Assembly: GCF_000518605.1 (NCBI RefSeq)
Contig: NZ_KI912460.1
Span: forward strand, 253,741-317,740
Direction: 5' to 3'
Origin: Shewanella fidelis ATCC BAA-318
Lineage (GTDB): Bacteria > Pseudomonadota > Gammaproteobacteria > Enterobacterales > Shewanellaceae
Length of the DNA: 64,000 nt
Below, in pieces: positions 17,251-26,270 of the stretch; positions within the stretch are counted from its first letter, which is position 1, and each line of letters opens with the position of its first letter. Both the position numbers and the translations under genes were made by a program. A model generated the notes under the pieces. The model saw only the letters and a program-made list of their open reading frames with translations. It ran no database searches and had not been told where the DNA came from.

Positions 17251-17594
17251 GTGCTCTCCGTTAGATTCATTATTAACTGGGGGTTGTATTCAACAAATGC
17301 TTTTTGCATAAACAGGCGTTAAATATGAATGGTAAAAACTATAATCCCGAGATATTTTTAACTTTTATGCATCGGTGTAGATATTTATGCAATCCTTGCG
17401 TGATAACTGGATTGAGTTTATCACCTCTTTGTTTGCACTCATAACAGTTTATTTTGTGTCGTTTCGCTATTTAAGCATTCGAAGATGTTAATTATACGCC
17501 TGCTATGAGAAAATCCGCGGCCGTGGATTTTAGTGGCTTTTGGCCAGTTGTTTTTGCGACTGATAAAGCCCTCGCAAATGTATAACGAAAGAAG
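17251..17594. other. Intergenic region holding copy 1 of a conserved element
   Basis: 344 bp between divergent genes. It contains at 17340-17362 a 23-nt string beginning TATAATCCCGAG that recurs at 52194-52216, plus a spaced TGCAT/TGCA pair downstream. Otherwise it presumably carries the cmoM promoter. Confidence 0.55.
17340..17386 (+). repeat. Conserved intergenic element, copy 1
   Basis: 23 nt (17340-17362) identical to 52194-52216, followed in both copies by exactly 5 nt, TGCAT, exactly 15 nt, and TGCA. It starts with TATAAT, so a promoter-like role is possible, but the flanking genes differ between copies. Confidence 0.6.
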
Positions 17595-18392
17595 ATGGCA
17601 GTGAAACAAGATAGAAATTTTGACGACTTAGCCCATAAATTTGCTGCAAGTATTTATGGCACAGCAAAAGGCGAAATAAGACAAACCGTTGTTTGGCAAG
17701 ATATTGAAGCTATTTTGCAGCAGTTACAGCCTGATGATAATCACAAAGCGGCACTTACAGTACTCGATGCAGGTGGTGGTTTAGCCCAGTTATCACAGAA
17801 AATTGCAACACTTGGTCATCAGGTAAGCTTATGTGATTTATCCAGTGAAATGCTATCACTAGCAAAACAAGATATCGCTCAAAATAACTTACTATCACGC
17901 TTTCAATTCATTCATAGTCCGGTGCAACAGGTTGCCGAACACTTAGAGGGTGCCGTTGATTTAGTGTTATTTCATGCGGTAATGGAGTGGCTAGCAGAGC
18001 CGCTTGCAGCACTGAACAGTTTATGTAATCAGGTTAAAGTCGGCGGCATCATTTCGGTGATGTTTTACAACTATAACGGTTTATTGTTTAAAAACCTGAT
18101 CTGCGGCAATTTGAAACATATTGAACAAGGTATGCCCCACCGCAAAAGGTTTAAGTTACAACCACAGCAAGGCATTAAACCTGAGTTAGTTTATCAGTGT
18201 TTGCAGCAGGCAGGTTTTGAGATCTTGGGTAAAACAGGCGTACGCACTTTTCATGACTATATGCAAAACCACGATATGGGCCACTTTAGTTTCGAAGAAA
18301 TTGTCGCCATGGAACAAAAACTTTGTCGCCAAGAACCTTTTTTATCTTTAGGGCGCTATATCCATGTATATGCGCGTAAAAAAGCAGTGTAA
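17595..18392 (+). CDS. cmoM: tRNA 5-carboxymethoxyuridine methyltransferase CmoM
   Basis: SAM-dependent methyltransferase that forms the methyl ester of cmo5U at the wobble position of certain tRNAs. The sequence follows E. coli CmoM (SmtA) throughout: DRNFDDLAHKFAASIYGTAKGEIRQ, SAM motif I VLDAGGGLAQLSQKI, LCDLSSEML, VLFHAVMEWLAEP, MFYNYNGLLFKNLICGN, GKTGVRTFHDY and the C-terminal LGRYIHVYARK. The length of 265 aa compares with 261. ATG 17595 has a GAAAG-type ribosome site. Monocistronic as far as can be seen. Confidence 0.93.
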   Translation: MAVKQDRNFDDLAHKFAASIYGTAKGEIRQTVVWQDIEAILQQLQPDDNHKAALTVLDAGGGLAQLSQKIATLGHQVSLCDLSSEMLSLAKQDIAQNNLLSRFQFIHSPVQQVAEHLEGAVDLVLFHAVMEWLAEPLAALNSLCNQVKVGGIISVMFYNYNGLLFKNLICGNLKHIEQGMPHRKRFKLQPQQGIKPELVYQCLQQAGFEILGKTGVRTFHDYMQNHDMGHFSFEEIVAMEQKLCRQEPFLSLGRYIHVYARKKAV

Positions 18393-18597
18393 TAATCAAA
18401 AATTACCAGCTCTATTAAGCTGGGATTAACCTATGTTTGCTATGGTAAAAAAAGACCAGATATCGGCTAGTTAATAAGGGTTACCTAGAAGGCGTTTAAC
18501 AATTTAACCCACAAACTAGTATGCGATAAGTTCGATACTTGGCGTTATACCAAGTGAACGCTAATGATTGTGGGATTAATTGTTAAGAGGTGACTGC

Positions 18598-18678
18598 ATG
18601 CTCGATACGTTGTTGATACTCAAGTGGTTTGGTTTAGTGGTGTTTTATGTAGCGTTAGTTAGGATCTGCTACAACTAA
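18598..18678 (+). CDS. Possible 26-aa membrane miniprotein
   Basis: The ORF reads MLDTLLILKWFGLVVFYVAL followed by VRICYN, a single hydrophobic helix with a short polar tail. AGAGG sits 8 nt upstream of the ATG, which is the main reason to believe it. It is too short for coding statistics. It could be a small regulatory membrane protein or chance. Confidence 0.4.
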   Translation: MLDTLLILKWFGLVVFYVALVRICYN

Positions 18679-18705
18679 CTTTAGGCGGTTTTTATAGTAA
18701 GCCTA

Positions 18706-18744
18706 TTGAATAACCTTGAACCATAGCAAGGCAAGGTTATTCAA
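18706..18744. terminator. Long hairpin between the miniprotein and the DsbA-like gene
   Basis: TTGAATAACCTTG and CAAGGTTATTCAA form a perfect 13-bp stem with a 13-nt loop. It lies between convergent reading directions, so it may terminate both, but T tracts are weak. Confidence 0.55.
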
Positions 18745-18760
18745 TTACAGACTTAAGTGG

Positions 18761-19402
18761 TTAGCCTTCTAATGCCGCTAACTCTTTGCGAACAGCTGCC
18801 ACGACACCCTCTGGAGCCGATAGATGTTGCGAGTGATCGATAAAGATTGCTTGATCACCGGATGTCATCACTAATACCGGAAATGCATTCGTACCAATTG
18901 CTTCACCAATTTCTGCAATACCAGCTAATACACTCTCCGCTTCGTGACTAAGTGCATCTTTAAATACCTTATTTGAAGGTGAAAGCTTGTATTGGTTGAT
19001 AAGCTTGTCAAAATCGGCGCGAGTTTCAAATGAGTTGCCAGCAACAAAATGCTGTTGCTGGATCACCTGGAGTAATTCAAACTCTTTACTTGCTTGTTTA
19101 GACTGTACCCAAGACATGAAGTTAGCGACTTTGATTGACGATACTTTTTGCTTATTTTGGGTTAAGTAGTTGTCACCAAAAACCACTTTACTTAGCTTAC
19201 TCACCTGCTCTATTTGCGCTTTTTTAGGTGCGTCAGAGCCGTTAAAGTGAGCACAATGTAGTAAATGCAGATCTGAAAACTCAAAAGCATTGATTAGTTC
19301 AGCAACCACCGGGGTGGTCGCATAACTCCACGGGCAGTGTGAGTCATAAATGAAGTAAAGCGTTAACGGATCTTGATGTTTGTCTTTCTGATTAGCTGGC
19401 AT
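18761..19402 (-). CDS. DsbA/FrnE-type thioredoxin-fold protein
   Basis: A 213-aa protein with a thioredoxin-like fold of the DsbA superfamily: YFIYDSHCPWSYATTPVV near the N-terminus holds a CPWS motif (C23, S26), and TNAFPVLVM supplies the cis-proline loop. The resolving cysteine is replaced by serine, so it is not a classical dithiol oxidase; GST-kappa/FrnE-like activity or glutathione handling are possible. There is no signal peptide, so it is cytoplasmic. A helical insertion spans about residues 60-150. It stands alone. Confidence 0.75.
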   Translation of the reverse strand: MPANQKDKHQDPLTLYFIYDSHCPWSYATTPVVAELINAFEFSDLHLLHCAHFNGSDAPKKAQIEQVSKLSKVVFGDNYLTQNKQKVSSIKVANFMSWVQSKQASKEFELLQVIQQQHFVAGNSFETRADFDKLINQYKLSPSNKVFKDALSHEAESVLAGIAEIGEAIGTNAFPVLVMTSGDQAIFIDHSQHLSAPEGVVAAVRKELAALEG

Positions 19403-19510
19403 TTACTGAAATCTTGTTGGTTTTTACGATGCTGCGATCCTAAGTGCTTTATCGAATTTATTCAAATAGCAAATACACTGGTGCGTTTAATTTTGCAGCA
19501 AAAAGACACA

Positions 19511-19541
19511 AAAAAAGGAAGCCTAGATATTGGCTTCCTTT
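19511..19541 (-). terminator. Rho-independent terminator of the 19573 gene
   Basis: AAAGGAAGCC pairs with GGCTTCCTTT over 8 nt; on the minus strand the stem runs into a T tract (A run at 19511-19516 on +). Confidence 0.85.
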
Positions 19542-19572
19542 AAAAGGTTTACTTTAACTTAATCGCTAAGTC

Positions 19573-20625
19573 TTAGGCTGGCTCAGTGTTATTGCTCATC
19601 TCGGCTGTCACGCCGTGCCATTGATAGTGATTATTCGGTTTTTTGGTTACCACGCCTGCGGCAAACATCTTAGCAAAAATCTCATCTACCTCTTCAGCGC
19701 TAATATCCAAATATTGGCTTACTGCACGTTTAGTGCAATTGACACGTTTATCAGCTAACACATCAATCACTTGTTCGTACATTGTCTTAGGTTCTGCTTC
19801 AGGCAACTGCTTAGGCTCAAAATGTGGAATATAATCTGTCCCTTCACTGTGTAAGCGACGATAAGCATCAAGAGTAATTGGCTCAAGCTGTTGTGATTGT
19901 TGTTTGAATCTTTGTCTAAATCGGTTTTCTTCACCAATCAAACCGACGAAAAATGCGGCAAAGAAATCTAACAGTATTGATAAAAATACCACCAGCCCTA
20001 GTTGAGCCGTTTCTGCTTTAATATTAAGAGATTGCGCTAAACTCTCAATTAAGCCAACAATAGAACCTTGACTTACAACCGGTATGTTATCACGTTGCAT
20101 TGCTAGTTTTTGCTGCTGTTCACGGAGAATATTGTTTTCTTTTTGGATGCGCGTAACACCTGTGGCGATACGTTCCATCTGAATGTATTTTTCTGCGGCT
20201 ACATTATTAAGCTCAATTTGCTTATCAATAGCGGCAATTTGCATGTTGAATGCGTTAATTTTACTTTGCTGCACTTGCACATGTTCTTGAGCTTTGTTGG
20301 TAGCACTGTTAATACCGCCAATTGAACCACCAATTGAAATGGCCGCAAGTACGGCGTAAAAACCCAACGCGGAAAACATGCCAAATATGTTTTTACGTGC
20401 GTATCGCTCACCGACTTCATACCAAGCAAAGAATTTACCTAATTCGAATATCACAGCTAAGCCACCAAATAGCAGTTGCATAACTGGATCATCATCAATG
20501 GATAAGAACAGCAGTAATGAAAAAATTATCGAAGCTAAAATTGAAGCGCCAGTAAAGCTATAAACGCTCCACATAGCAAATCGACCTTTAGGGAAACGTT
20601 CAGTGAGATTTTGATTGTAAAACAT
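19573..20625 (-). CDS. Membrane protein with coiled coil and C-terminal winged-helix-like domain
   Basis: A 350-aa protein that I do not recognise as a named family. Three hydrophobic segments lie in the first 110 residues (about 20-40, 48-66, 83-105), then a coiled-coil/heptad-rich stretch (about 110-180, KAQEHVQVQQSKINAFNMQIAAIDKQIEL), a fourth hydrophobic segment (LGLVVFLSILLDFFAAFFVGLIG), and a cytoplasmic tail. The last 70 residues (MYEQVIDVLADKRVNCTKRAVSQYLDISAEEVDEIFAKMFAAGVVTKK) look like a winged-helix domain. The order suggests a sensor or scaffold that places a DNA-binding-like domain at the membrane. It has its own terminator and appears monocistronic. Confidence 0.6.
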   Translation of the reverse strand: MFYNQNLTERFPKGRFAMWSVYSFTGASILASIIFSLLLFLSIDDDPVMQLLFGGLAVIFELGKFFAWYEVGERYARKNIFGMFSALGFYAVLAAISIGGSIGGINSATNKAQEHVQVQQSKINAFNMQIAAIDKQIELNNVAAEKYIQMERIATGVTRIQKENNILREQQQKLAMQRDNIPVVSQGSIVGLIESLAQSLNIKAETAQLGLVVFLSILLDFFAAFFVGLIGEENRFRQRFKQQSQQLEPITLDAYRRLHSEGTDYIPHFEPKQLPEAEPKTMYEQVIDVLADKRVNCTKRAVSQYLDISAEEVDEIFAKMFAAGVVTKKPNNHYQWHGVTAEMSNNTEPA

Positions 20626-21088
20626 AGTGGACTTCTAAGTGAAAACAGATGATATTCCGAGTAGTAATTACTTGAGAACAAGAACATTTAGCTTACACTA
20701 ATCCAGATGAATACTCTTTAAAAAAACTAATGTCTACGATCTTATGCGTATAAATCCAGCATAAATTGTATTAATGCTAACCAATTGGCTTTAATACCAG
20801 AAAAACCAAACATTTTACTCTGTTTACCTCGCCTGATGATGTGTAACTAAATACGATAAAACCGCAATATTGGATTCGATATCCTAATGGACTCTCTCAG
20901 TTGACTAGCTAACTGTTTGATGTTTGCTTGTGGATCAGTGTCATAGTTTAGAAAAATAGATTTTGCTGACATAGATAAGACTTCGGCTTATTCATACAAT
21001 GTACGCCTTGTCTTTAAAAACTTCGTGCGAAATACCTGTTTTGCCACACTGCTTTCCAATAAGTTAGCTGCCCGTGTTTAGGAATAAT
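20626..21088. other. Intergenic region between divergent genes
   Basis: 463 bp in which I see no gene, repeat or convincing operator. Promoters for the membrane/coiled-coil gene and the U32 gene must lie here. Confidence 0.4.
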
Positions 21089-23476
21089 ATGAAAGATCTT
21101 GAATTACTCGCCCCCGGTGGTGACATTGCGTCTATTAAAGCGGCGATCATTGCGGGTGCCGATGCTGTGTATTGCGGTCTAAACAGCTTTAATGCCCGTA
21201 CCCGGGCAGAGAATTTAAGTTTCGAAGAATTACATGGCTTGCTACGTATTGCCCATAAACATGGTTGTAAGTTGTTTCTAACATTAAATATTATTGTGTT
21301 AGAGCACGAGTTACCCGCACTACTTAAGTTATTAAACCAACTGGCAAATACCGCAATTGATGGGGTTATTGTACAAGATCTAGGGCTGTTCTACTTATTA
21401 AAGCAGCATTACCCAAGCTTAGACATTCACGCTTCTACCCAAGTTACCACCCACAATACCGGGCAGCTAACGTTTTTAGCCAATTTAGGTGCGTCTCGGG
21501 TTAATCTATGCCGTGAATTAAACCTTGAAGAAATTAAGCTGATGTCAGATAAAGCCCATAGTATGAATATGCTGACAGAGGTGTTTGTACATGGTTCTAA
21601 CTGTATTGGCTTTTCTGGTGTTTGCTATTTTAGTTCAGCATATGGCGGCAACTCTGGTAACCGTGGTCGTTGCAGCCAACCTTGCCGAGATCAATACCAA
21701 ACCACAAAAGTAGGCGCGCAGTACCCATTAAATCTAAAAGATAATTCAGCCTACGCCGATTTGGCTGCACTTTATGCTGCTGGGGCGGACTCCCTTAAGG
21801 TTGAAGGCCGAATTAAGAAATATCATTATGTACATCGAGTCATCGAAACCTGGCGTAATCAAATAAATCGCTTACGGGATGGATTACAGATCAGCAGTGA
21901 TAAAAAGCCGCTGTTTACTGTGTTCAATCGAGATTTTTCTAATGGTTATCTACAGGGGGCCATTGGTAAGAGCATGTATATCGACAACCCTCGTGATCAT
22001 GCCGTGCAACACTTTAGTAAAATCACTTCACTAGCGCCAGCAAACGGGCTTGCTACAGTCGGCTTAGCACCTGCTGTTAATGTAAAAAAAGCGCTTTATG
22101 ATGAGAAAACCCAGATTATTGAGGGTGTTGGTGAGCAGATCGCCCAGTTGAGTTTAGCTAAACCTGCAGTCAGCTTATTAATCAGTGGTAAGCTTGGTCA
22201 ACAGTTTGCGATCCGTGTGCAAGTTCGCGAACATAAATACAGTTTAGATCTGCAACCTCAATGCCGTGAATTTACGGTAACTTCTCACTCTATATTGAGC
22301 GAGTCTGACAAATACGCGTTAACCGTAGAAGAGCTGACTAAGCGTTTTCAGGGGTTAAACAATTCTGAATATCAACTGGCTGAGCTAAATTTTGATCAGC
22401 TACAAGCTTCATTATTCGTGCCTTTTAAAGAAGTGTCAGAGATGAGGCAGCAAATCCTGATCGGCTTAAATCAAGGTAGATTACCGGTTGAGCCCGTGAG
22501 CTTAAAAGAGGTTCGCGCCAGATTAAGTTTGAAAGATTGCGTCAATGATCAAGCCGAGTCTGCCCAAGGATCGCAAAATGTAGCCGCTAAGCATGCTAAA
22601 TTGGCGCTATTATTAACTAATCGCCAAGATTTAGTGTTGCTTGATAACCTTAAGCAGCAAGCTAAATTGCAACATAGCCCTACTCTGTCTATCTTTGCTT
22701 ATTACCTGATCCCAGATGCTATAGCCGCACATAGTGATAAGCTGATGTGGATATTTAAGCAACAGCCCGATCTCATTCCTTGGTTTGGTGCGGTTATTAT
22801 GGAACGGGATCTCGTTGCGGCAAAAGCCTTCTTAGAAAGTGTTCGGCCAAAACAGATAGTCACCAACAACACTGGCGTGGGGGTGCTTGCAAATGAGCTT
22901 GGCATTGATTGGATCGCTGGCCCCTATCTAAACATCAGCAACTCGCTGAGCCTCTATAGTTTGCAGCAACAAGGTTGTAGTGGCGCATTTTTATCAAATG
23001 AACTTAATTGCAAGCAGCTTAAAGCGATTAAACCACCTCGGGATTTTAGTTTACACTACAGCATTTACCACCCATTGATGTTAATGGTTAGCCGCCAATG
23101 TCTGTTTTTACAATCGTCAGGTTGCCGAAAATCTGTGATGGACCAAGAATGTTTAACTGTGTGTAAAAAGCAAACCCTGATTAACAAGCTAGATAATGAA
23201 GGGTTTGTTATCGACAAAAAGCGCGGTGAGTACAATGCGCTTTATAGCGAGCAGCACTTCTATAATCCACAGGTGTTGGTAGATCTTAAGCCTAAGTTTG
23301 ACTCAGTATTAATAGATTTACGCGCAGTGCGAACACAAAGTGAGTGGCAAACTAATGTGCTAGATAGCTTATTAATTATCATCAAGCAATTAACCGCTAC
23401 TGAAGCTGTCGACCTTGCATTACTGAACAGCTTAGTGACTAACACGACCCGAGCCCAATACTTAAAAGGGTTGTAG
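21089..23476 (+). CDS. U32 family peptidase-like protein with DUF3656-type extension (RlhA/TrhP relative)
   Basis: A 795-aa protein of the U32 family, whose characterised members RlhA and TrhP hydroxylate rRNA or tRNA pyrimidines. The TIM-barrel N-terminus is clear: LELLAPGGDIASIKAAIIAGADAVYCG, IVQDLGL, DIHASTQVTTHNT, LCRELNLEEI and the cysteine-bearing FVHGSNCIGFSGVCYFSSAYGGNSGNRGRCSQPCR, ending LKVEGRIKKYHYV. A central domain follows, then a C-terminal region with more cysteines (SRQCLFLQSSGCRKSVMDQECLTVCKK), perhaps a metal or Fe-S site. It is longer than E. coli RlhA (653) or TrhP (453), so the exact substrate is uncertain. ATG 21089 with AGGA upstream is preferred over GTG 21074. Confidence 0.82.
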   Translation: MKDLELLAPGGDIASIKAAIIAGADAVYCGLNSFNARTRAENLSFEELHGLLRIAHKHGCKLFLTLNIIVLEHELPALLKLLNQLANTAIDGVIVQDLGLFYLLKQHYPSLDIHASTQVTTHNTGQLTFLANLGASRVNLCRELNLEEIKLMSDKAHSMNMLTEVFVHGSNCIGFSGVCYFSSAYGGNSGNRGRCSQPCRDQYQTTKVGAQYPLNLKDNSAYADLAALYAAGADSLKVEGRIKKYHYVHRVIETWRNQINRLRDGLQISSDKKPLFTVFNRDFSNGYLQGAIGKSMYIDNPRDHAVQHFSKITSLAPANGLATVGLAPAVNVKKALYDEKTQIIEGVGEQIAQLSLAKPAVSLLISGKLGQQFAIRVQVREHKYSLDLQPQCREFTVTSHSILSESDKYALTVEELTKRFQGLNNSEYQLAELNFDQLQASLFVPFKEVSEMRQQILIGLNQGRLPVEPVSLKEVRARLSLKDCVNDQAESAQGSQNVAAKHAKLALLLTNRQDLVLLDNLKQQAKLQHSPTLSIFAYYLIPDAIAAHSDKLMWIFKQQPDLIPWFGAVIMERDLVAAKAFLESVRPKQIVTNNTGVGVLANELGIDWIAGPYLNISNSLSLYSLQQQGCSGAFLSNELNCKQLKAIKPPRDFSLHYSIYHPLMLMVSRQCLFLQSSGCRKSVMDQECLTVCKKQTLINKLDNEGFVIDKKRGEYNALYSEQHFYNPQVLVDLKPKFDSVLIDLRAVRTQSEWQTNVLDSLLIIIKQLTATEAVDLALLNSLVTNTTRAQYLKGL

Positions 23477-23819
23477 CAACTAACAAAAAATTGCTAACAA
23501 ACTATTGAAAGCAATCGCTATCGGCTTTGATCGATTTAGACAGCTTTTGGCAAACTGATTTAACAGGAATAGCGGCATTAAGTCGCTATTCTGTTTTAGC
23601 TTGTGTTAACTGCGCTTAGATTCTGTTTTTTCTAAATAAATATGGGCAAAGTTAAACTGTTTGATTTCAAGTTAAAGCTATAATCGCAGGGTTTTGCTTA
23701 ATTATTGCGCAAACAAACCCTGTTTTAGCTTAAAAATACCCCGCTTAGTAAAAAAACACGAAATATTGCCATTAACTGGTATAGAGTGGAATTATTGACA
23801 GTCATCAGGAGGATGTATT
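23477..23819. other. Intergenic region between U32 and Lon-like genes
   Basis: 343 bp. It holds the hairpin at 23567-23591 and, from about 23533, sequence resembling 16740-16790. The Lon-like promoter presumably lies in the AT-rich right half. No gene seen. Confidence 0.45.
23567..23597 (+). terminator. Probable terminator of the U32 gene
   Basis: GAATAGCG and CGCTATTC pair over 9 nt, followed by TGTTTT. The stem is part of a repeat-like sequence shared with the region after codA. Confidence 0.6.
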
Positions 23820-26207
23820 ATGCCAATAAAACCTCTCAACAGCAGTAAGCTGTATCGCGCCTCAGCGCTAAAAAAATTATCTTCAGACTGTAAGTCAACC
23901 AAACATCTTGAACCACTTGACGAAATTGTTGGTCAGGCTCGAGCGCAGCAAGCCGTTGAATTTGCGCTCTCTATGAAAGAGAAAGGCTACAACATCTATG
24001 CGTTAGGCAGAAATGGCCTAGGTAAACGCACTATGGTGCTGCGTCATTTAAACAGACAAGCTCCAAATAGTAACGGTCGGACACTTTATGATTGGTGTTA
24101 CGTAGTCAATTTCGATGATACCCGCAGCCCTAAAGTGTTAAAACTACCGGCTGGTCTGGGATTGACCTTTAAAAAAGATATCGAAAAGTTGATGGCTAAG
24201 CTGCTTAAGTCACTGCCCTTGGCGTTTGATAACGAAATGTATTATACCCGGGCTGATAAACTTAAGAATCAGCTTGCTGCCAAGCAAGAAGAAGCGCTAT
24301 TGCTGTTAACCGAAGAAGCAAAGCGTCACCACGTTGGCTTGACGATTTCTCCACAGGGAAATTATGAACTGGTTGCACTAAATGGCGAAGAACCTCATTC
24401 GGAAGAAAGCTATTTAGCGTTGTCTGCAAAAGAACAAGACGATATGCAGGTGGCAATCTCAAAATTTGAAGCACAACTGCGAGGGATTGTGCGTCAAATT
24501 ACCGTATGGGAAGAAGAATACGCTGAGAAGCAACAAAAGCATGATGAACAAGTCGCTGACGGAGTGTTGGCACATGTGTTTGATGCGTTAAAAGAGCAAT
24601 ATAAAGACCATCCAAATGTTAAGGCATATCTAAAAGCGATGCATAAAGACATTTTGGACAATCTCGATATCTTCTTAGAAGAAAGCGAAGAGCAAGCTGC
24701 CCTCGCCTATGCATCAATGTCGAAGAAGATGCCAAGGCGCTATCAAATCAACGTGTTAGTTTCTCAAACATCGCAGCAGCAGCCTATTATTGTTGAGGAA
24801 ACGCCAAACTATCACACCATTTTCGGCTATGTCGAAAATGCAACGTACAAAGGCACGGTATTTACTGACTTTTCATTGATCCGTCCCGGCAGTTTGCATA
24901 AAGCAAATGGCGGTGTACTCATGATTGATGCAGTTAAAGTACTTGAGCACCCTTATGTTTGGGATGGGCTTAAGCGTGCACTGCGATCTCGCAAACTTAG
25001 CCTAACCTCGCTAGAGCGTGAGGTGACCTTATCGGGCACAATATCGCTGGATCCTGAAGCTATTCCACTGGATGTGAAAATCATATTATTTGGTGATTTT
25101 GCTACTTACAAACTTTTGCAACAGTATGATGCAGAGTTTACTGAATTATTCAGAGTTACTGCTGACTTTGAAGATAAAATGCCACGTACTGATAAGTCAG
25201 AAGCGCAATATGCGCAGTTTATTTCCAGCATAATTCACAGCAACAAAATGCTCCATTGTGATAAAAAAGCGATTGCACGCGTAATTGAATTTAGCTCGCG
25301 TCAAGCTGACGATCAAAACATGTTGTCATTGCATTCTGTCGATATCGCTAACCTATTAAGGGAAGCCAATTATTGTGCTCGCTCGGTCAACGCCAATATG
25401 ATCCGTTTAAGTCATGTCGAGCAGGCCCTTGCCAATAAAGAAAAGCGGATCTGTCGCGCTAAAGATGATTTTATGCAGAGTTTTGTTAATGGCACAACTC
25501 TCATTAGTACATCTGGCTCAACGGTTGGTCAGGTCAATGCACTTTCGGTTATGTCTACAACAGATTACCAGTTTGGCGCACCTAGCCGGATCACCGCGAC
25601 AACTTCTTTTGGTGAGGGGCGAGTGTTTGATATTGAACGTAATGTAGAACTCAGTGGCAGCATTCACTCTAAAGGAGTGATGATCCTAACCGCTTATATT
25701 GCTTCAATCTTAGGCAAAACGGATAAGATCCCATTATCGACTCACCTCACTTTTGAGCAATCATATGGCGGTGTTGATGGTGATAGTGCAACCATGGCAG
25801 AACTCTGCGCCATGTTGTCATCTTTTGCTGGTGTCGGGCTAAGGCAGGATATCGCTATTACCGGCTCTATGAATCAATTTGGTGAAGCTCAACCTATTGG
25901 CGGAGTTAACGAGAAAATTGAAGGTTTCTTTGATGTGTGTAAGATCCGCGGCCGCAAAGATAGCCAAGGTGTGATAATTCCGCAGTCAAATGTACATAAC
26001 TTGATGCTTCGCAAAGATATTGTCGATGCGGTAGAAAAAGGAAAATTTCATATCTGGGCCATTAGTCATGTTAATCAGGCGATTGAGCTGTTAACGGATC
26101 TAAAGGTCGGCGCTGTTAACGCTAAAGAGCAATATCCAAAGAATAGTATCCTTGGGTTAGCGCAAGCAAGATTAAACGGTTTACGTGATAAAAACCCAAA
26201 GCAATAG
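23820..26207 (+). CDS. Lon-related ATP-dependent protease
   Basis: A 795-aa AAA+ serine protease of the Lon-like (YcbZ-related, LonB-like) group. An N-terminal P-loop, ALGRNGLGKRT (about 61-71), is followed by a long helical insertion (about 125-310), sensor and Walker B regions (HKANGGVLMIDAVKVL), and a C-terminal Lon protease domain. The catalytic Ser is S656 in GGVDGDSATMAELCAMLSSF and the Lys is K699 in PIGGVNEKIEGFF; their spacing of 43 residues equals that in E. coli Lon. The classical Lon N-terminal substrate domain is absent. The start ATG has an AGGAGG site. It ends at a shared bidirectional terminator. Confidence 0.9.
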   Translation: MPIKPLNSSKLYRASALKKLSSDCKSTKHLEPLDEIVGQARAQQAVEFALSMKEKGYNIYALGRNGLGKRTMVLRHLNRQAPNSNGRTLYDWCYVVNFDDTRSPKVLKLPAGLGLTFKKDIEKLMAKLLKSLPLAFDNEMYYTRADKLKNQLAAKQEEALLLLTEEAKRHHVGLTISPQGNYELVALNGEEPHSEESYLALSAKEQDDMQVAISKFEAQLRGIVRQITVWEEEYAEKQQKHDEQVADGVLAHVFDALKEQYKDHPNVKAYLKAMHKDILDNLDIFLEESEEQAALAYASMSKKMPRRYQINVLVSQTSQQQPIIVEETPNYHTIFGYVENATYKGTVFTDFSLIRPGSLHKANGGVLMIDAVKVLEHPYVWDGLKRALRSRKLSLTSLEREVTLSGTISLDPEAIPLDVKIILFGDFATYKLLQQYDAEFTELFRVTADFEDKMPRTDKSEAQYAQFISSIIHSNKMLHCDKKAIARVIEFSSRQADDQNMLSLHSVDIANLLREANYCARSVNANMIRLSHVEQALANKEKRICRAKDDFMQSFVNGTTLISTSGSTVGQVNALSVMSTTDYQFGAPSRITATTSFGEGRVFDIERNVELSGSIHSKGVMILTAYIASILGKTDKIPLSTHLTFEQSYGGVDGDSATMAELCAMLSSFAGVGLRQDIAITGSMNQFGEAQPIGGVNEKIEGFFDVCKIRGRKDSQGVIIPQSNVHNLMLRKDIVDAVEKGKFHIWAISHVNQAIELLTDLKVGAVNAKEQYPKNSILGLAQARLNGLRDKNPKQ

Positions 26208-26220
26208 TCAACAGCCAACA

Positions 26221-26249
26221 AAAAAGCCGAACATGAGTTCGGCTTTTTT
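26221..26249. terminator. Bidirectional rho-independent terminator
   Basis: AAAAAGCCGAAC and GTTCGGCTTTTT form a 12-bp stem with a short loop; A and T flanks serve both the Lon-like gene (+) and ppaC (-). Confidence 0.9.
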
Positions 26250-26270
26250 ATTCAATTCGGTTCGCTTAGT

